Positions 47,201 through 58,870 of a stretch of 64,000 bases of DNA are shown one piece after another. A model generated the notes under the pieces. It saw only the letters and a program-made list of their open reading frames with translations. It was not told the DNA's origin and did not search any database. How positions within the stretch are numbered: the first letter of the stretch is position 1; every line of letters starts with the position of its first letter. Position numbers and translations under genes: made by a program. This DNA comes from Chloranthus sessilifolius (Eukaryota; Streptophyta; Magnoliopsida; Chloranthales; Chloranthaceae), in NCBI GenBank assembly GCA_021018995.1, contig CM037596.1:69915367-69979366 (forward strand), in the 5' to 3' direction.

Positions 47201-47457
47201 CAGTAAAAGACTTCAACTAGTCCTGGTGTACCACTCTTCATCCATTGCCCGAGAAGGTTAGGTTTAGGATTCGGAATGGGTTCTAAGGGTCGGGATTGGT
47301 TTCTAAAGGTTTGGGATAGGTTCCTAAGGGATTTAGGGTGACTCCTAAGGGTTTGGGGTGATTCTTAAGGGTTACATACATGCTATCAAAAGCTCAAAAT
47401 TGCACCTCTCTCGAAAGGTGTTTCGATCGGGCCTTGGGCCAAATTTGGGTGTCTACA

Positions 47458-47473
47458 GATGCCCCTCTTTGGT
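47458..47473 (-). other. Polypurine tract of Tat element 2
   Basis: ACCAAAGAGGGGCATC on the - strand immediately before the LTR start; it primes plus-strand DNA synthesis. Confidence 0.85.
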
Positions 47474-49200
47474 ATCCGATCACTAGTGATCATATGCCAA
47501 AGAAAAGAGACATCCAAAGAGGCCCAAGGCATTACTGACGGGTCCGCTGTATTCAGAACAAACTTCAAACATCAGGTGGGTAACCTGGTGAGAAAACGAA
47601 AGCCCTGGAGTGCCAGGCTAATCATTCGTTTCTCGAGATAATCGGTTCCCAAGCGCTTAGCGGCATTACTGGGCATAACCGAGGTGGAATGAGTTGCGAA
47701 CTCCCTATGGTCGGGAAAGATGTTCACTTCTCGGGATGATTTTGAAGGTATTTGATGTTTAAGATTTATTCTGAATTCAACAGTATCGTAAGTAGGAGGG
47801 GTGATCGACCTACATTCAAAGATAGGTGCGAAGTAAACATACGCAAGGCTCCACAGTTTGCGTCCAATCCTACAAGGCATTTGATGACCTCTTTGGATTA
47901 TTCGCGGGTGCCCCTGCAGAAAGCAAGGTTCAAGATCTTTGGGCGAACCCATCGATCCCAAAGTTTATTTAGCATGACCGCCTGAGCGAAGTGAATAGAT
48001 GCCACAACACTTTTTAAGGGTGCGTGCCATTTTTCAAAACATGCTTCAGATCCACATGACCCAGAGTATCCAGTTTCAACTTCCTTGAACAGATCCAACC
48101 AAACATTGGGCACCTCCCAAAAGGGGGCATCCAATCCTGGCCTCTATTGACAATGATCATAATCATCAATTAACTATGCATAATCATGCACTCATCAGGG
48201 GCAATAAGCAACAACAAAGGCGATGGAAGCTCCGACCCGGACCCGCCCGGGTACAATTTACAGGGACAAGCGACCATCATACGGATACCTAGACGCATGG
48301 CGTATACTTTATAGGGATACCGCTGCCCATATAAGTTTTAAGCTTGCTGAAAATAAAAGGGAAATGAATCCTTCTGAATATATGGTTGCACATAGTTTGA
48401 TTGACACATAATCTCATTCTCAACAGGTTGGTCTCAACCAACAATTGATCTTTTTCAATGGAGAATCTGAAGCTTAAGACAACTCAAGTTCACACGAATC
48501 CAAAACAGAGCGCTCATCGCTCAAAAGATTTAGCAGTGGAGCTGACCCCAACCGAAACATTGACTGTTAGACCGGGACTGACACTGTTGCTCCTACTTTG
48601 AAGTAGGATCCATGGATCCAAGGCGAACCTTTGACCTAGGACATTAATTTTGCACATCTGCGTTGTCGATAAAATATTGACATTTTACCGCATCGAAACA
48701 CGCATGTGCGTCGGTGGGGAATGTAAATCCTATTTTTTGGTTTTCTATTATTTATGTGATTTTTCTTTGGATTGTATATTTTTTGGGATTTTTTCTTTTT
48801 TGAAGTTTATTATTTTATGTGAATTTTTTGGAATTAAAAAGCTATTATTTTATGTGAATTTTTTGAAATTTAAAAGCTATCATTTTATGTGAATTTTTTT
48901 TGAAGTTTTATATATATGTATATATATTTTTTGGATTTTATGGAACTTTGAAGTTTATTGTGTTACCCCTTTTTTTGTGAAGTCTTTTGTGAATGCTTCT
49001 GGCTTCTCTGCTGGGAATTTTTGTAGGACAGAGGTACTTGCTGACCCTGGTCCATTTTATTTTAGCACGGCTTCCACGGCAAGTCGAAGGATAATCGAAA
49101 CGCCGTCCTGGGGGCGCGTGCATCGGACGGGAGCAGCGGAATGAACCATCCAAAGGGAACGGGGGACCCATTCTTCTCATCTGGCCCAAACCCGGCCCAA
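47474..49200. other. 3' non-coding region of Tat element 2
   Basis: Several overlapping short ORFs on both strands, none recognisable. Between 48710 and 48960 there are three near copies of TTTTATGTGAATTTTTTG, about 50-60 bp apart. Probably untranslated 3' sequence. Confidence 0.4.
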
Positions 49201-49214
49201 GACCTGTCCTAAAT

Positions 49215-49380
49215 GCCTGGCGCAACTATTAGTTGCGCCAGGCCACTAGAGGCCTCAAAATAGCCTGGCGCAACTAATAGTTGCGCCAAGCAAATGGGGG
49301 GCAAAAGTTTGCCTGGCGCAACTATTAGTTGCGCCAGGTTTAGCTGGGGGTTTTAAAAAGACAGCCCGAACACGGGCTGT
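49215..49380. repeat. Palindrome cluster B, upstream of the antisense PMD gene
   Basis: Copies of the cluster A palindrome at 49215-49243 (perfect), 49263-49291 (one arm change, central A) and 49311-49338, about 48 bp apart. A different stem-loop, CAGCCCG-AACA-CGGGCTG, follows at 49363-49380. Confidence 0.95.
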
Positions 49381-49699
49381 GGGGCCTTTTATTCGAAAAA
49401 AAATTTCTTCCCTCTTCTTTCCTGTAACCGAAAACTGCCCCCCACCCCCCCCCCTACCTAGGGTTCCTTTACATTGCCTCCTCACGTGCCCATTGCCTTT
49501 GTTTTATTCGTGGATTGATTGCAGGTGCGCGCTTAGATCAAAGACCCCTTCTTCATAGGGTAACCATTTAAACTCATTTTTCTTGATTTTTCTTGCTCCT
49601 TTATGCGAATGTGATCATGATCTTGTATTTCCTTGATGATAAATGATTTTTATTTTTATTATGAGCATGTTTATTGATGATGAGTTGAGAATAATGCCC

Positions 49700-50700
49700 C
49701 CATTTTTGGTGTTTTATGGTTTTCTTTTTTTGGTGCCTAACATATATATTTTTTTTTTTTGTTTTTTCTTTTTTTTTGTTTGTTTGTGTATATAGAAGGG
49801 ATTTCATTTTTGTTGTTTTTTTTGTTTGCTTTTTTTTGTTGTATATAAAGCAATGATGATGATTTTTTTCTCTCTCTCTTTTTTCTTCATACATTTTTTG
49901 AATCCTAATTTAAAAAGATTTTTTTTGGTTTTACTCTCTCTTTTTTTTTGCATTTTAATTAAGGTAGAGGATTTTTTTTTGTTTCTATTTTAAAGTAAGG
50001 GATTTTTTTTGTGAAAGATTTTTTTGGCTCTTTATTCAAGGTAAAGAAGAGGTTTTTTTTCTATTTAGGATAAGGGATTTTTTTTTAAAGATTTTTTTTT
50101 TTTGGGCCGCTTTATTCAAGGTAGAGAAGAGAGATTTTTTTGTTTCTTTTTCCTATTTAGGATGAGGGATTTTTTTTGTGAAAGATTTTTTTTTTTGGCC
50201 TCTTTATTCGAGGTAGAAAAGAGAGATTTTTTTTTAGTTTCTTTTTCCTATTTAGGATAAGGGATTTTTTTTGTGAAAGATTTTTTTTTTGGCCTCTTTA
50301 TTCAAGGTAGAGATTTTTTGTTGTTTTTTTTTTTTTTTTTTTAGAATAAGGGATTTTTTTGTTTTTATTGAAAGTAAGGGATTTTTTTTTTTGCCTTTTT
50401 ATTCCTAAAAGTTAAGGAGAAATGGTTTTGGGTGTCTTCTTCTTTTTTTTTATTAAGAGGATTTTATTCCTGGTTTTTCTTGTTATTTTTCTACGGGACC
50501 TATTTATTTTGATTTTTGATTTTATGGGAAGAGAAAGAGATGTTTTTTTTGAAGATAAAAAAGGGGAAGGGATTTTTTTGCATTTTCTCATTTTAATTAA
50601 AAGGGGGTATTTTTATTTACGTCTGTGTATCTTTATGTATTATTATTATTTTTATTTTTTTTTAGAGAAAGAGGAAAAGGGGTGGGCACACTCACCTTCC
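49700..50700. repeat. T-rich region with a 90-95 bp tandem repeat
   Basis: Units around TTTATTCAAGGTAGAGAAG recur near 50027, 50113, 50206 and 50301, separated by GGGATTTTTTTT and GAAAGATTTTTTT runs. It lies between cluster B and the PMD gene and would be pyrimidine-rich in its leader. Confidence 0.7.
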
Positions 50701-50769
50701 CTTGGCGTGTAGCACATAAATGGTTCTTTTATCACTGATCTGCTTTGATGTGACTATTTTGTTGCCCCG

Positions 50770-53176
50770 ATGTCAAACGGAAGAGCGATCCTCGAGGAAG
50801 GTCGGGGCAGGGCGAGATAGTGTATGGTCCACGAGGGGAGCAATTTATCTGGGTGGAGCGGAGAGCAGGTCCCTGGCTCGAGATGCAGGGTGAGGCTGCC
50901 CGGGTCGGCCTCTTACATCAACAGTACACTCACATCTCAAACTTTGCCATAGCGGGCAAGGTAACAGATAGGTTCAATTTCTTTCTTTTGCGCAGCTTTA
51001 CTCTACTTCCGCAATCTGATGTGTATTTCTTTGGGTGCAGGAGCTGCCTACCATTGTATTCCGCGAGGGGTGGCTCGACTTCCACGAGTTCTATCGTTAT
51101 GTCCCTCCGGTGGTGAAGATCCTATTGGAGCAGGTGGGCTTTGGAGAGTTTCTGTCCTGCCCCCCTATGAGAGCAGATGCGGCCTATCTGAAGGCTTTGA
51201 TTGAGAGGTTTCGGCCTGAGACCATGACCTTCCACATGCCCTATGCCGAGATGACGCTGACGCCCGTTGATTGGGCTATGATTACTAGTATCCGGATCGG
51301 GGGGTGCCGATCTCCACCTTAGCAGCACCGAGCGGTGAGGACATTACTCGGTTGATCGGAGCCTATCCTCCTCGTGGGCAGACCCACGGCATAGAGGTCA
51401 AGATGTCCTGGTTGACCTCCCTTTTTACTGCTGATGAGATGGTGGACCTGGGTCAGCCGGATCGGGAGCTCTATATCACGCCGGAGCGTGCGATTGTTCT
51501 GGCTCGTATCACTCTCCTACTTCTGCTGGGCAAGACCCTCTTTACAAATGCCAGCGGGGGACGAGTCAGCTTGGCCCTATTAAGCGTGATGGATCCTTGG
51601 GGTGACATTCCTAGGTATGATTGGGGAGGGGCCAGATATGCATGGTTGATGTACAACCTAACACGGGTCACGACCGGGGACTCGAAGTCTGCCGTGGGAT
51701 TTTGGGCTGCTCTGGAGGTAATTCCTCATCCCTTTTGTTTTTGCCATTTTTGAATGAAGGGTCTTTATGTGCTACTGATCTACTTTTTGTGCCATGCTCC
51801 CATTTCAGGTGTGGGGATATCACCACTTCCACCCTGGGCGACCGCTCCTATTCTCGGAGGTGTTTACCTATCCCCTCCTCCGCAATTGGAACCATTCCCG
51901 GCGCCGCGACGTGGGCCTAAAGCACTTAGAGATGGGCTTGAGATCATAGCTTGATTTGATGGTCCCTGAGAAGGTGATGACTTTTCGACCTTTGTCGCTT
52001 TTAGTTTGGACATTTCTTCTCTTTTTTTCTTTGCTGAGGTCTTGCCTGCTTGGTGTCTCTTCCTTGGTTGCAGATCCTCCCCGACCCGTACCTGACGTCA
52101 TGCTTCTGGGACCGAGCAGCTGTGGGCGCCTCCCGTCTATTCAACAATCGCCGCGTCATCTTCTTTTACGGGGCATGGGCTCGGTGCTATTATCTGGGGG
52201 AGAGGGTGATACACCAGTTCCAAGGCTACTACGCCATTCCTATAGACCCTCCGGCAGATGTTTGGAGTCCTGCTGGTAGCATCAAGGAGCTGACGGCGGC
52301 TTTCTTCAACCATGGGTTCCCCATTCATGCTCTTCAGGTTCCTGGGGACTATCATTATTGGTACGAGTGTCTGCCTCATCGATTCATCCTGCCGCGCTTT
52401 ATCCCTAGTGCTAACTTTCTGGCATTTGGCAGCCCGATTGGTCAGGTAATCAGCTTAGATTAGTTTCCCCTTATATTTTGAATCGGCCCTTGTCTCAGTA
52501 GATCTTTTCTTTTGTTCCCAGTTTGCTCCGGGAGATGATTCGGATGGTGGAGGTGGGCCGAGTACTGCTGATGCGTCTGGCGTAGATCCCTCTAGTGTTG
52601 GTCCTTCCAGCGTAGGTCCCTCGGGTGATGGTTCCTCGGGTGCCGGTCCATCGGGCACCTCTTAGGCGGATATCCCTGGTAGCGGCCCGTCCGTGATTTA
52701 TGGGACCTTCCGGCACCTAGATGATAGTTTCCTCTCGGGCCTTTGTCGACATGGATCACAGCCCTGGCCACCGACCCCCTCCCGAGGTGGTTCCAGGGGT
52801 AAGTCTTCGGATGTGTCAATCCTCCTCTACTTTGGTTTTCTTCTGCACAACCTGCTAGGGGTATCTTGACAACATAACATTATCTAGCAGGACTTCAACT
52901 CGGCAATGGAATATGCACAGTATCATCATCACTTGGCTGAGCTCAGGGAGGTGGAGACGGTGAGTACCTGGCTGCTTGACTCCTCTCCTTCCTTTCTTTG
53001 TTGTTGGCCCCTGTACTGATCTTGGTCTTGATTTTGCTTTGCAGCGTGCCAGGGCTAAGGAGTCGCGCTCCCTGCTGAGTAGGATCTCGCAGGCATGGTC
53101 CAGAGTGGGGGACATGAGGACCTACCAGAGCTCCTCTCGCCGTCGCCAGAAGTCCAAGGGGGCGAGCCAAGAATAG
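50770..53176 (+). pseudogene. Plant mobile domain (PMD) gene, antisense to pol of Tat element 2
   Basis: Seven exons with GT...AG introns: about 50770-50960, 51041-51717, 51809-51973, 52074-52445, 52522-52798, 52891-52959 and 53045-53176. PMD blocks: ETMTFHMPYAEMTLTPVDWA, DITRLIGAYPPRGQTHGIEV, RAIVLARITLLLLLGKTLF, WGGARYAWLMYNLTRV, and FWDRAAVGASRLFNNRR in the fourth exon. The fifth exon encodes Gly-Pro-Ser repeats, the last a basic tail (SSRRRQKSKGASQE). Lesions: a frameshift in the first exon, one in the G run at 51299-51304, and stops in exons 3 and 5. The gene is homologous to the antisense gene at 8190-12060. Plant PMD proteins such as MAIN and MAIL1 act in silencing transposons; the role of element-borne forms is unknown. 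Confidence 0.82.
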
Positions 53177-53551
53177 GCTTTAGTCTTTTTTGCTTTTAAA
53201 ATTTAGTACCTTTAAGGTTGGATTTGGATTTGTAGACATTTTATGGGATGGATGATGTGATGATTTTCTTTTGGATATATATCTCTGACAATGCTCTTAA
53301 TGCCTTTGCTTTTGAATTCATGTCATAGTTTCCTTGCTCTTTATGTCTATCTCTCTGCAGGATGTGCTTGCCCAACGCTTCTTAGAAAGCGGTTTTTAAA
53401 TGCCCCAATGTAGGATCGCTCCTGCACATAACAAAGTGATGCTTTAAACTGTTAGTGATCGTAAAGGCAGGTGTACAAAATAAACAACAAAAAGGGTGAA
53501 AGTCCCCCCTCAAAATAGGTTTGAACATGGTCGAGAGGGGGATCAGGTGTG

Positions 53552-53713
53552 GCGCAACTAATAGTTGCGCAAATGTGATTTGGGGGCTGTAAGATGTCAA
53601 GAACTATTAGTTGCACCAACAGGATTTGGGGGCCAGAAGATGCTGGCGCAACTATTAGTTGCGCCAGGCTTATTTGGGGGAAACAATTCATTGGCTCAAT
53701 TAATAGTTGCGCC
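53552..53713. repeat. Palindrome cluster C, upstream of the DUF7745-like gene
   Basis: Copies of the same palindrome: 53552-53570 (19 bp, perfect, central A), a half-decayed copy near 53602, 53643-53667 (perfect) and a decayed one at 53693-53713. A weak TATA-like TTTTTTATATG follows at about 53735, and the gene starts at 53883. Confidence 0.93.
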
Positions 53714-53882
53714 ACCTCAAACCTGGGTGGTAGTGGGTTTTTTATATGTCTGAGTGGGCCCAAAAATCAGCTCTTTTTGTTTGGCCTGGCTCCTTTGACC
53801 GGTTCTTTTTGCTCTCATTTTTCCAAGGCGGGTCCATCACCATACACTGGCTTTTATCTTCTCAAAAGATCCTTGTGCGTTC

Positions 53883-55366
53883 ATGGACCCGCTTTCTAAC
53901 CCTCCCTTACGTGGAGGGCCCGGAGCCGACTTATCCTCTTTGTTGGGTGGGGAGCGTAAATTCTTAATGGCTTGGTTTGGGAGCCTGAATGAGAGCGAGC
54001 TCGCCGATTTAGAACGCCTTGGGCTATCTCGCCTTCCTTCCTTCTTAAAGGTTCCTCTCCGATGGGAATTTCTTCATGCTGCTGCTTCATTTTGGGATGT
54101 GAGCTCCCACGTATTTCGTTTTGGGAAGCGGGAGCTGACCCCAACCCTTGAAGAGTTGTCCAATCTATCTGGCCTGAAGCTTCACCGGGTCCTTGCCAGA
54201 GTCATGCCCCGACCGGGATATTCCAAATCTGTCCATCTTATTCTCAGTTTGAAGAAATCCGAGTATGAGAAAAGTCTCGTCGGGGGGCCCACAAGGTGTT
54301 CGCTGGAATTCCTCAAAGAACTTTTCGGCGATGAAAGTCTACGAAAATTGCCAGTTAGGAACGCCTTTAACGTGAAAGCTCTAGCGCTCGGTCTCATCTC
54401 CGAAATCCTCTTCTACACTGGGGGAGATAGCTTCTCGTTGGCAATTTGTGATGTTTTGATGGAATTGGAGGCGGGCCGGTCCCTGATGCATTTGGTCTTT
54501 GGGACAGATCGATGCCTTGACTCCTTTGCTCTGGGTAAGGCGGAGGGTCTTCGGGGATGTCCCTTGCTGCTTCAGGTTTGGCTGGGTGAGCATTTTGCCG
54601 TTTTGGGGCCCGTGCCCCGCTTTTATATCGCCCGAGGTGAGGTGGTTCAATATTTTCTGGGTAGATGCCACCTGCTTCCACAGGGCGATGTGCCAGCCCT
54701 GAAACTTTGGTTGGTTGACGCCGAGCTGATATGGAGGCTTCCTTGGTTGGATCGGACCTTCCCAATGATTCGCTCTAGAGACCATGAGGGCATCACCCTC
54801 CTAGGCTTGACCGGCAGTACCTTCTACTTCCCATTCCGGGTACTGTGCTAGTTTGGCTGCTCTCAACAGGTTCCTTGTGAGGCCAGGCCTCCTTTATGCG
54901 ATGTGAGTTTTTCTAGGGGATCATCTGGGGACATGGATTGGATTGCTGCCCTTTGGGAGACGCGTCAATCGGCCGATAAAGCGACATTGAGGAGACTTCG
55001 ATTAGGATTTCCCACAGTATGAGGCCTGGCTATTAACTGAGCGACCTGATACGGATGGCCCAGACTTGTCAGAGATCATTGACATTGGGGGTCCCTGGCC
55101 AAAGAAAGAGACTCGAGCTCGATCGACTTTACGTGGACGAGAAGAGGGTTTTACAAGAGCTTTTGGCGCATGAGAAGGTTAGAGCCGATATAGCAGAGAG
55201 TGAGGTCCTTCGTTTGAAGGGATCGCTGAGCCTTGCTTTTGGAGCCGCCGACTCTTCTCGAAAGAGGTTTAAGAGCTTGCATGGACGTTGGCTGACTGAG
55301 AGGAATGTCCGAGAGGATGACCTTAATGCTGAGATTAGTGCCTTGAAGCGTGAGCTGGGCCGCTGA
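53883..55366 (+). pseudogene. DUF7745-like gene with coiled-coil tail, antisense to pol of Tat element 2
   Basis: The ORF from ATG 53883 to a TAG at 54849 (322 aa) has LRWEFLHAAASFWDVSSHVF and RFGKRELTPTLEELSNLSGL, the opening of the DUF7745 family as I recall it from plant transposon-derived proteins, and later ELIWRLPWLDRTF. Reading through the TAG in frame gives more protein (VPCEARPPLCDVSF, WIAALWETRQ); after a frameshift come FPQYEAWLLTERPDTDGPDL and, in a third frame (55055-55366), a charged helix RLYVDEKRVLQELLAHEKV that looks like a coiled coil. Function unknown. It lies 700 bp after the PMD gene on the same strand with its own palindrome-bearing upstream region. Confidence 0.7.
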
Positions 55367-56777
55367 TTCCCTCCTACACATGGAACTTTTTACACAGATC
55401 AAATACACAGAAAAAGGGGCATAAAAACCCCTTTACAGATACACACACATTTTTAGTATACATATTTTATTATATATTTTATATTTTGTTTTCGTTTTAT
55501 ACTTGTAAAAAGGAAAGCACGCTAATCACCATACCAAATATTTTTGGGATGTGGTGTGAGTGGTGCGAAAGGCAGTTTAATATATACATCTACACAAGCT
55601 TTTTGGATTTTTGGCTGCATTTTTTGTTTTATGCATTTTGGTTGTTGCTATTTTTTTTTTTTTGAGCCTTAATCATTGGGGCGAAATCATGGGTCCCATT
55701 TTGAGCATGGCCGAGCCCTTTTCATGCAGTCAGTCCTGAGTGGGTTTTCAAATTCACCAAGGCTGGAACGTTAATCCCTTTGGATTGAGTCAAACTTTTC
55801 TCCTCGCCTTGGGTCATACGTTTGACAGTGTGGTTTCACAAAGACAATTCCGGTTGGGACCTGATCTGATTTAGCATGAGCGGCCCAATCGGACAAAAAA
55901 GGGTCCTCAAACATCAATCAATCATTTCAAACCTTTCCTATTTTCTCTCTCTCTCTCTTCTTCTTTTTTTTTATTTATCTCCCTTTTTACCCGTGGCGCC
56001 CCTTCGGGTTTTCACCATGTCCATGAGTTTAGCTCTCTTACCCCAAGCGCCCTTTCGGGTTTCCACCTGGTCCGCACAAGCTCGCTGTTTTTATCCGTAA
56101 TGCCCTTTCAGGTTTTCACCACGTCCATCTTGATTTGAGCTTATATTTTTATTTTTCTTTTTTTCTTTTTTTTTTTTTTTTTCTTTTTTCAACAGCCACG
56201 ACATAGATCTTGATTCCGTCATAGCCGGCTGGATGGGGTTCTGGTGTCGTCTCACAACTCAGCTCATGTTGACTTAACAGATATTATGACTGCTTGCGAA
56301 CCTACAAAGAGGGCTTCCTTCAAGGTGTAGCTTGGCCATGGGTTAGGTTAGGATTTGAAGGTATGCTGGGTTAAAAGGATTTTCTTGATACAGCTTCAGT
56401 TTTCTAAACATACTCTCTTCCTTGGGGGTTTTACTGTACATGCCCCGTAATTCTTCTACATTTTTTTGTTCTTTTTGCTTCATTTCAGGCAATCTCTTTT
56501 TGAGGTTTTGCTTTTTCGATTTCTTTGGATTTTTGTAGTAACTTTATACACATGCATCTTTTCTCTCTTTTTTTTTTGGTATATGTACACGTATATATAT
56601 ATTTTTTGGGGGGAATGGGTTTATTGAAAGAAAGGCCTAGGCTCAAATGGGGTAGCAAAGGATATCATCACTTTTAGGGATGCTTTTTGGCTACTGTATT
56701 TGAAATGATGGCCTCTTTTGGGTAGTTCTTAAGCAGTCACGTATCTGTTTCACCAACACTTACCTTGTCGTGATGGA
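55367..56777. other. Non-coding spacer between DUF7745-like gene and integrase
   Basis: The two convergent coding units end here. Contains microsatellite-like T runs and one tandem repeat (separate entry); otherwise nothing recognised. Confidence 0.5.
55987..56140. repeat. Three copies of a CGCCCTTTCGGGTTTTCACC repeat, period 51-52 bp
   Basis: Units start at 55987, 56038 and 56090. I recall similar words from the 3' region of other Tat elements. Confidence 0.85.
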
Positions 56778-57090
56778 CTAAGAGTAGAACCGTCGGACGT
56801 ATCCAGCGTTGATGGGCTCAGGAAGATGATCTCCGTCCATTGTGGCGAGGCGGATGGCGTATCCCGGCAGCACCTCTCGAATGACGTATGGTCCTTCCCA
56901 GTTCGGCTTAAACTTTCCTCTTGGATCGGCGTGGAGGGATGGGAAGATCTTCTTTAGCACAGTGTCTCCTACCTTCAGATCTCAACCGCGGACACGTTTA
57001 TTGTAAGTGCGTGTGATTCGCCCTTGGTAAACTTGAGTGTGACACAAGGCTAGGAGTCTCTTCTCGTCTAATAAGTTCAGCTGATCAAAG
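56778..57090 (-). pseudogene. Integrase C-terminal domain (Tat element 2), frameshifted from core
   Basis: After the integrase ORF ends at 57077, the +1 frame continues DQLNLLDEKRLLALCHTQVY, meets one TGA, and then reads MLKKIFPSLHADPRGKFKPN, WEGPYVIREVLPGYAIRL and ends INAGYVRRFYS. It matches the same domain in Tat element 1 (NWEGPYIITATYPGNAY). One frameshift and one stop separate it from the core. Confidence 0.85.
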
Positions 57091-58870
57091 CGTGATCTTT
57101 CTCCTTCTGCTTCGGGTAAGCCTGATTCATAAGGATTCGGAGTGAGGGTACTTCAACCTCCACCGGGAGGACGGCCTCGGTTCCATACACAAGGGAGAAT
57201 GGTGTTGTCCCTGTAGCGGTACGGATCGACGTTCGATAGGCCCACAAAGCAAATGGCAGCATTTCACTCCAATCTCGATAAGTGACGACCATTTTCTCAA
57301 GGATGCGGACGACTGTCTTGTTTGCGGCTTCCACGACTCCATTAGTTTGAGACCGATAAGGGGATGAGCGATAGTGCTTGATCTTGTATTGCTCACAGAA
57401 GTCTCGGAAGCGCTTATTCGCAAAGTTTGTGCCGTTGTCTGTGATGATGTCTTTGGGTACTCCAAATCGGCACACAATATTGTTCTTGAGAAACCTCTCT
57501 ACGTGACTGGCCCTGATGTTGGCATATGGCACCGCTTCTACCCACTTGGTGAAGTACTCAATGGCGGCGTGGATGAACCGATGTCCATTTGATGCTTTTG
57601 GATTAATCATTCCGACAACGTCAAGGCCCCAGGTAGCAAATGGCCAAGGAGTGGTCATGCAGTGAAGATCAATGGCAAGAGTGTGTATCAAACTGGAGTG
57701 TTCTTGACACTTGTAGCATTTTTGAACATGTTTACAGTAATCCGATTCCATAGTGGTCCAGAAGTATCCCTGTCGTAAAATTTTCTTAGCGAGCATGTGA
57801 CCGCTAATGTGGGCTCCGCATACTCCCTCATGGATTTCTTTCATAATGTTGACGACTTCACTTTCTGTAAGGCATTTGAGCAAAATATTGTTGTATGATC
57901 GCTTGTAGAGGCATTCCCCGCAAATGACATAACCTGCCGCTAAACGTTGAATGGTTCTTCGGTCTGTCTTGGATGTACCCTCTGGGAAAGTTAGGGTCTC
58001 GAGAAAATTCTTGATATCTGAGAACCAAGGTGGCTCATCATCAGGCTTTGTGGGTTCCTCAATCTGGAGGCAGAAGGCTGGTTCATTCCTCTGCTCGATC
58101 ATGATCAGCTTCATCTCAACACCATAGGGGATTTCAATCATTGATGCAAAAGTTGCTAATGCATCGGCAAAGCGATTCCTTATCCGGGGGATATATGAGA
58201 AAGTCACATCTTGGAAGCAAGCTATCAGGTCCTCGTCTTTCATCTTCCAATCGCCATTCGTCTGGCATATGATTAAATGTGAATCGCCAAATACTCGAAG
58301 GTGAGTTACATTCAGATCGAGAGCTGCCTGCAGACCAGCGGCACAAGCTTCATACTCAGCCATATTGTTAGTGCAAGGGAAGTTGAGCTTGATAGAGACC
58401 GGTACATGGGATCCTTTTGGTGAAATCAGGATGGCGCCAACTCCTTGGCCCTCGACATTTGTTGCCCCGTCAAAGTGCATTACCCATGATTCTTCTGGTT
58501 CTTCTGTATCGTCTTCCGTCATGAACAAGATATCTTCATCTGGGAATTCGGTTCTTAACGGCTCATAGTCAAGTAAAGGATTATCAGCAAGATGATCAGC
58601 AAGCGCCTGCCCCTTGATCGATTTCTGAGTGACGTACATGATGTAGAATTCAGATAATAAAAGTTGCCATCGTGCAGTTCGTCCAGTGAGAGCCGGTTTT
58701 TCGAACAAGTATTTTAACGGATCCATTCGGGCTAAAAGTAGAACGACTTGAGACAGTAAGTAGTGGCGGAGCCTTTGAGTAGCCCATACAAGAGCTAGGC
58801 ATGCTTTTTCCAGGTGAGAATAGCGCGCCTCATAATCGGTGAATTTCTTGCTTAGATAGTAGATGGCCTA
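57077..58870 (-). CDS. RNase H, archaeal-type RNase H and integrase (Tat element 2)
   Basis: A 549-codon ORF from 58726, in frame with the RT ORF and separated from it only by a TAG at 58868. Order: end of gypsy RNase H (MDPLKYLFEKPALTGRTARW), archaeal-type RNase H (VMHFDGATNVEGQGVGAI, NNMAEYEACAAGLQAAL, GDSHLIICQTNGDWKM, NRFADALATFAS; all acidic residues present), integrase zinc domain (IHEGVCGAHISGH, CYKCQEHSS) and core (WGLDVVG, ITDNGTNFANKR, GVVEAANKT; 35 residues between the last Asp and Glu). The enzyme domains look intact; only the junctions are damaged. Confidence 0.92.

Larger units (their letters stand above)
45846..47457 (-). repeat. 3' LTR of Tat element 2
   Basis: Begins TGTAGACACCC on the - strand at 47457, directly after the purine tract, and ends ...GGTTGCACA at 45846 (or two bases further in). 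1612 bp. U3 contains three large palindromes; a TATA box lies at 46607-46619. The block near 46030 with GGGAAGGTGTTAAGCACCC is a conserved word I recall from Tat LTRs. The flank duplication cannot be checked since the other LTR is outside the window. Confidence 0.85.

Noticed and set aside
47572..48134. Two - strand ORFs downstream of the purine tract
   Set aside because: No similarity to any family I know, no shared reading with other elements, and they overlap + strand ORFs of equal quality.
49601..49894. Lys-rich 97-codon ORF on the - strand
   Set aside because: It is the translation of an A-rich strand of a T-rich low-complexity region.
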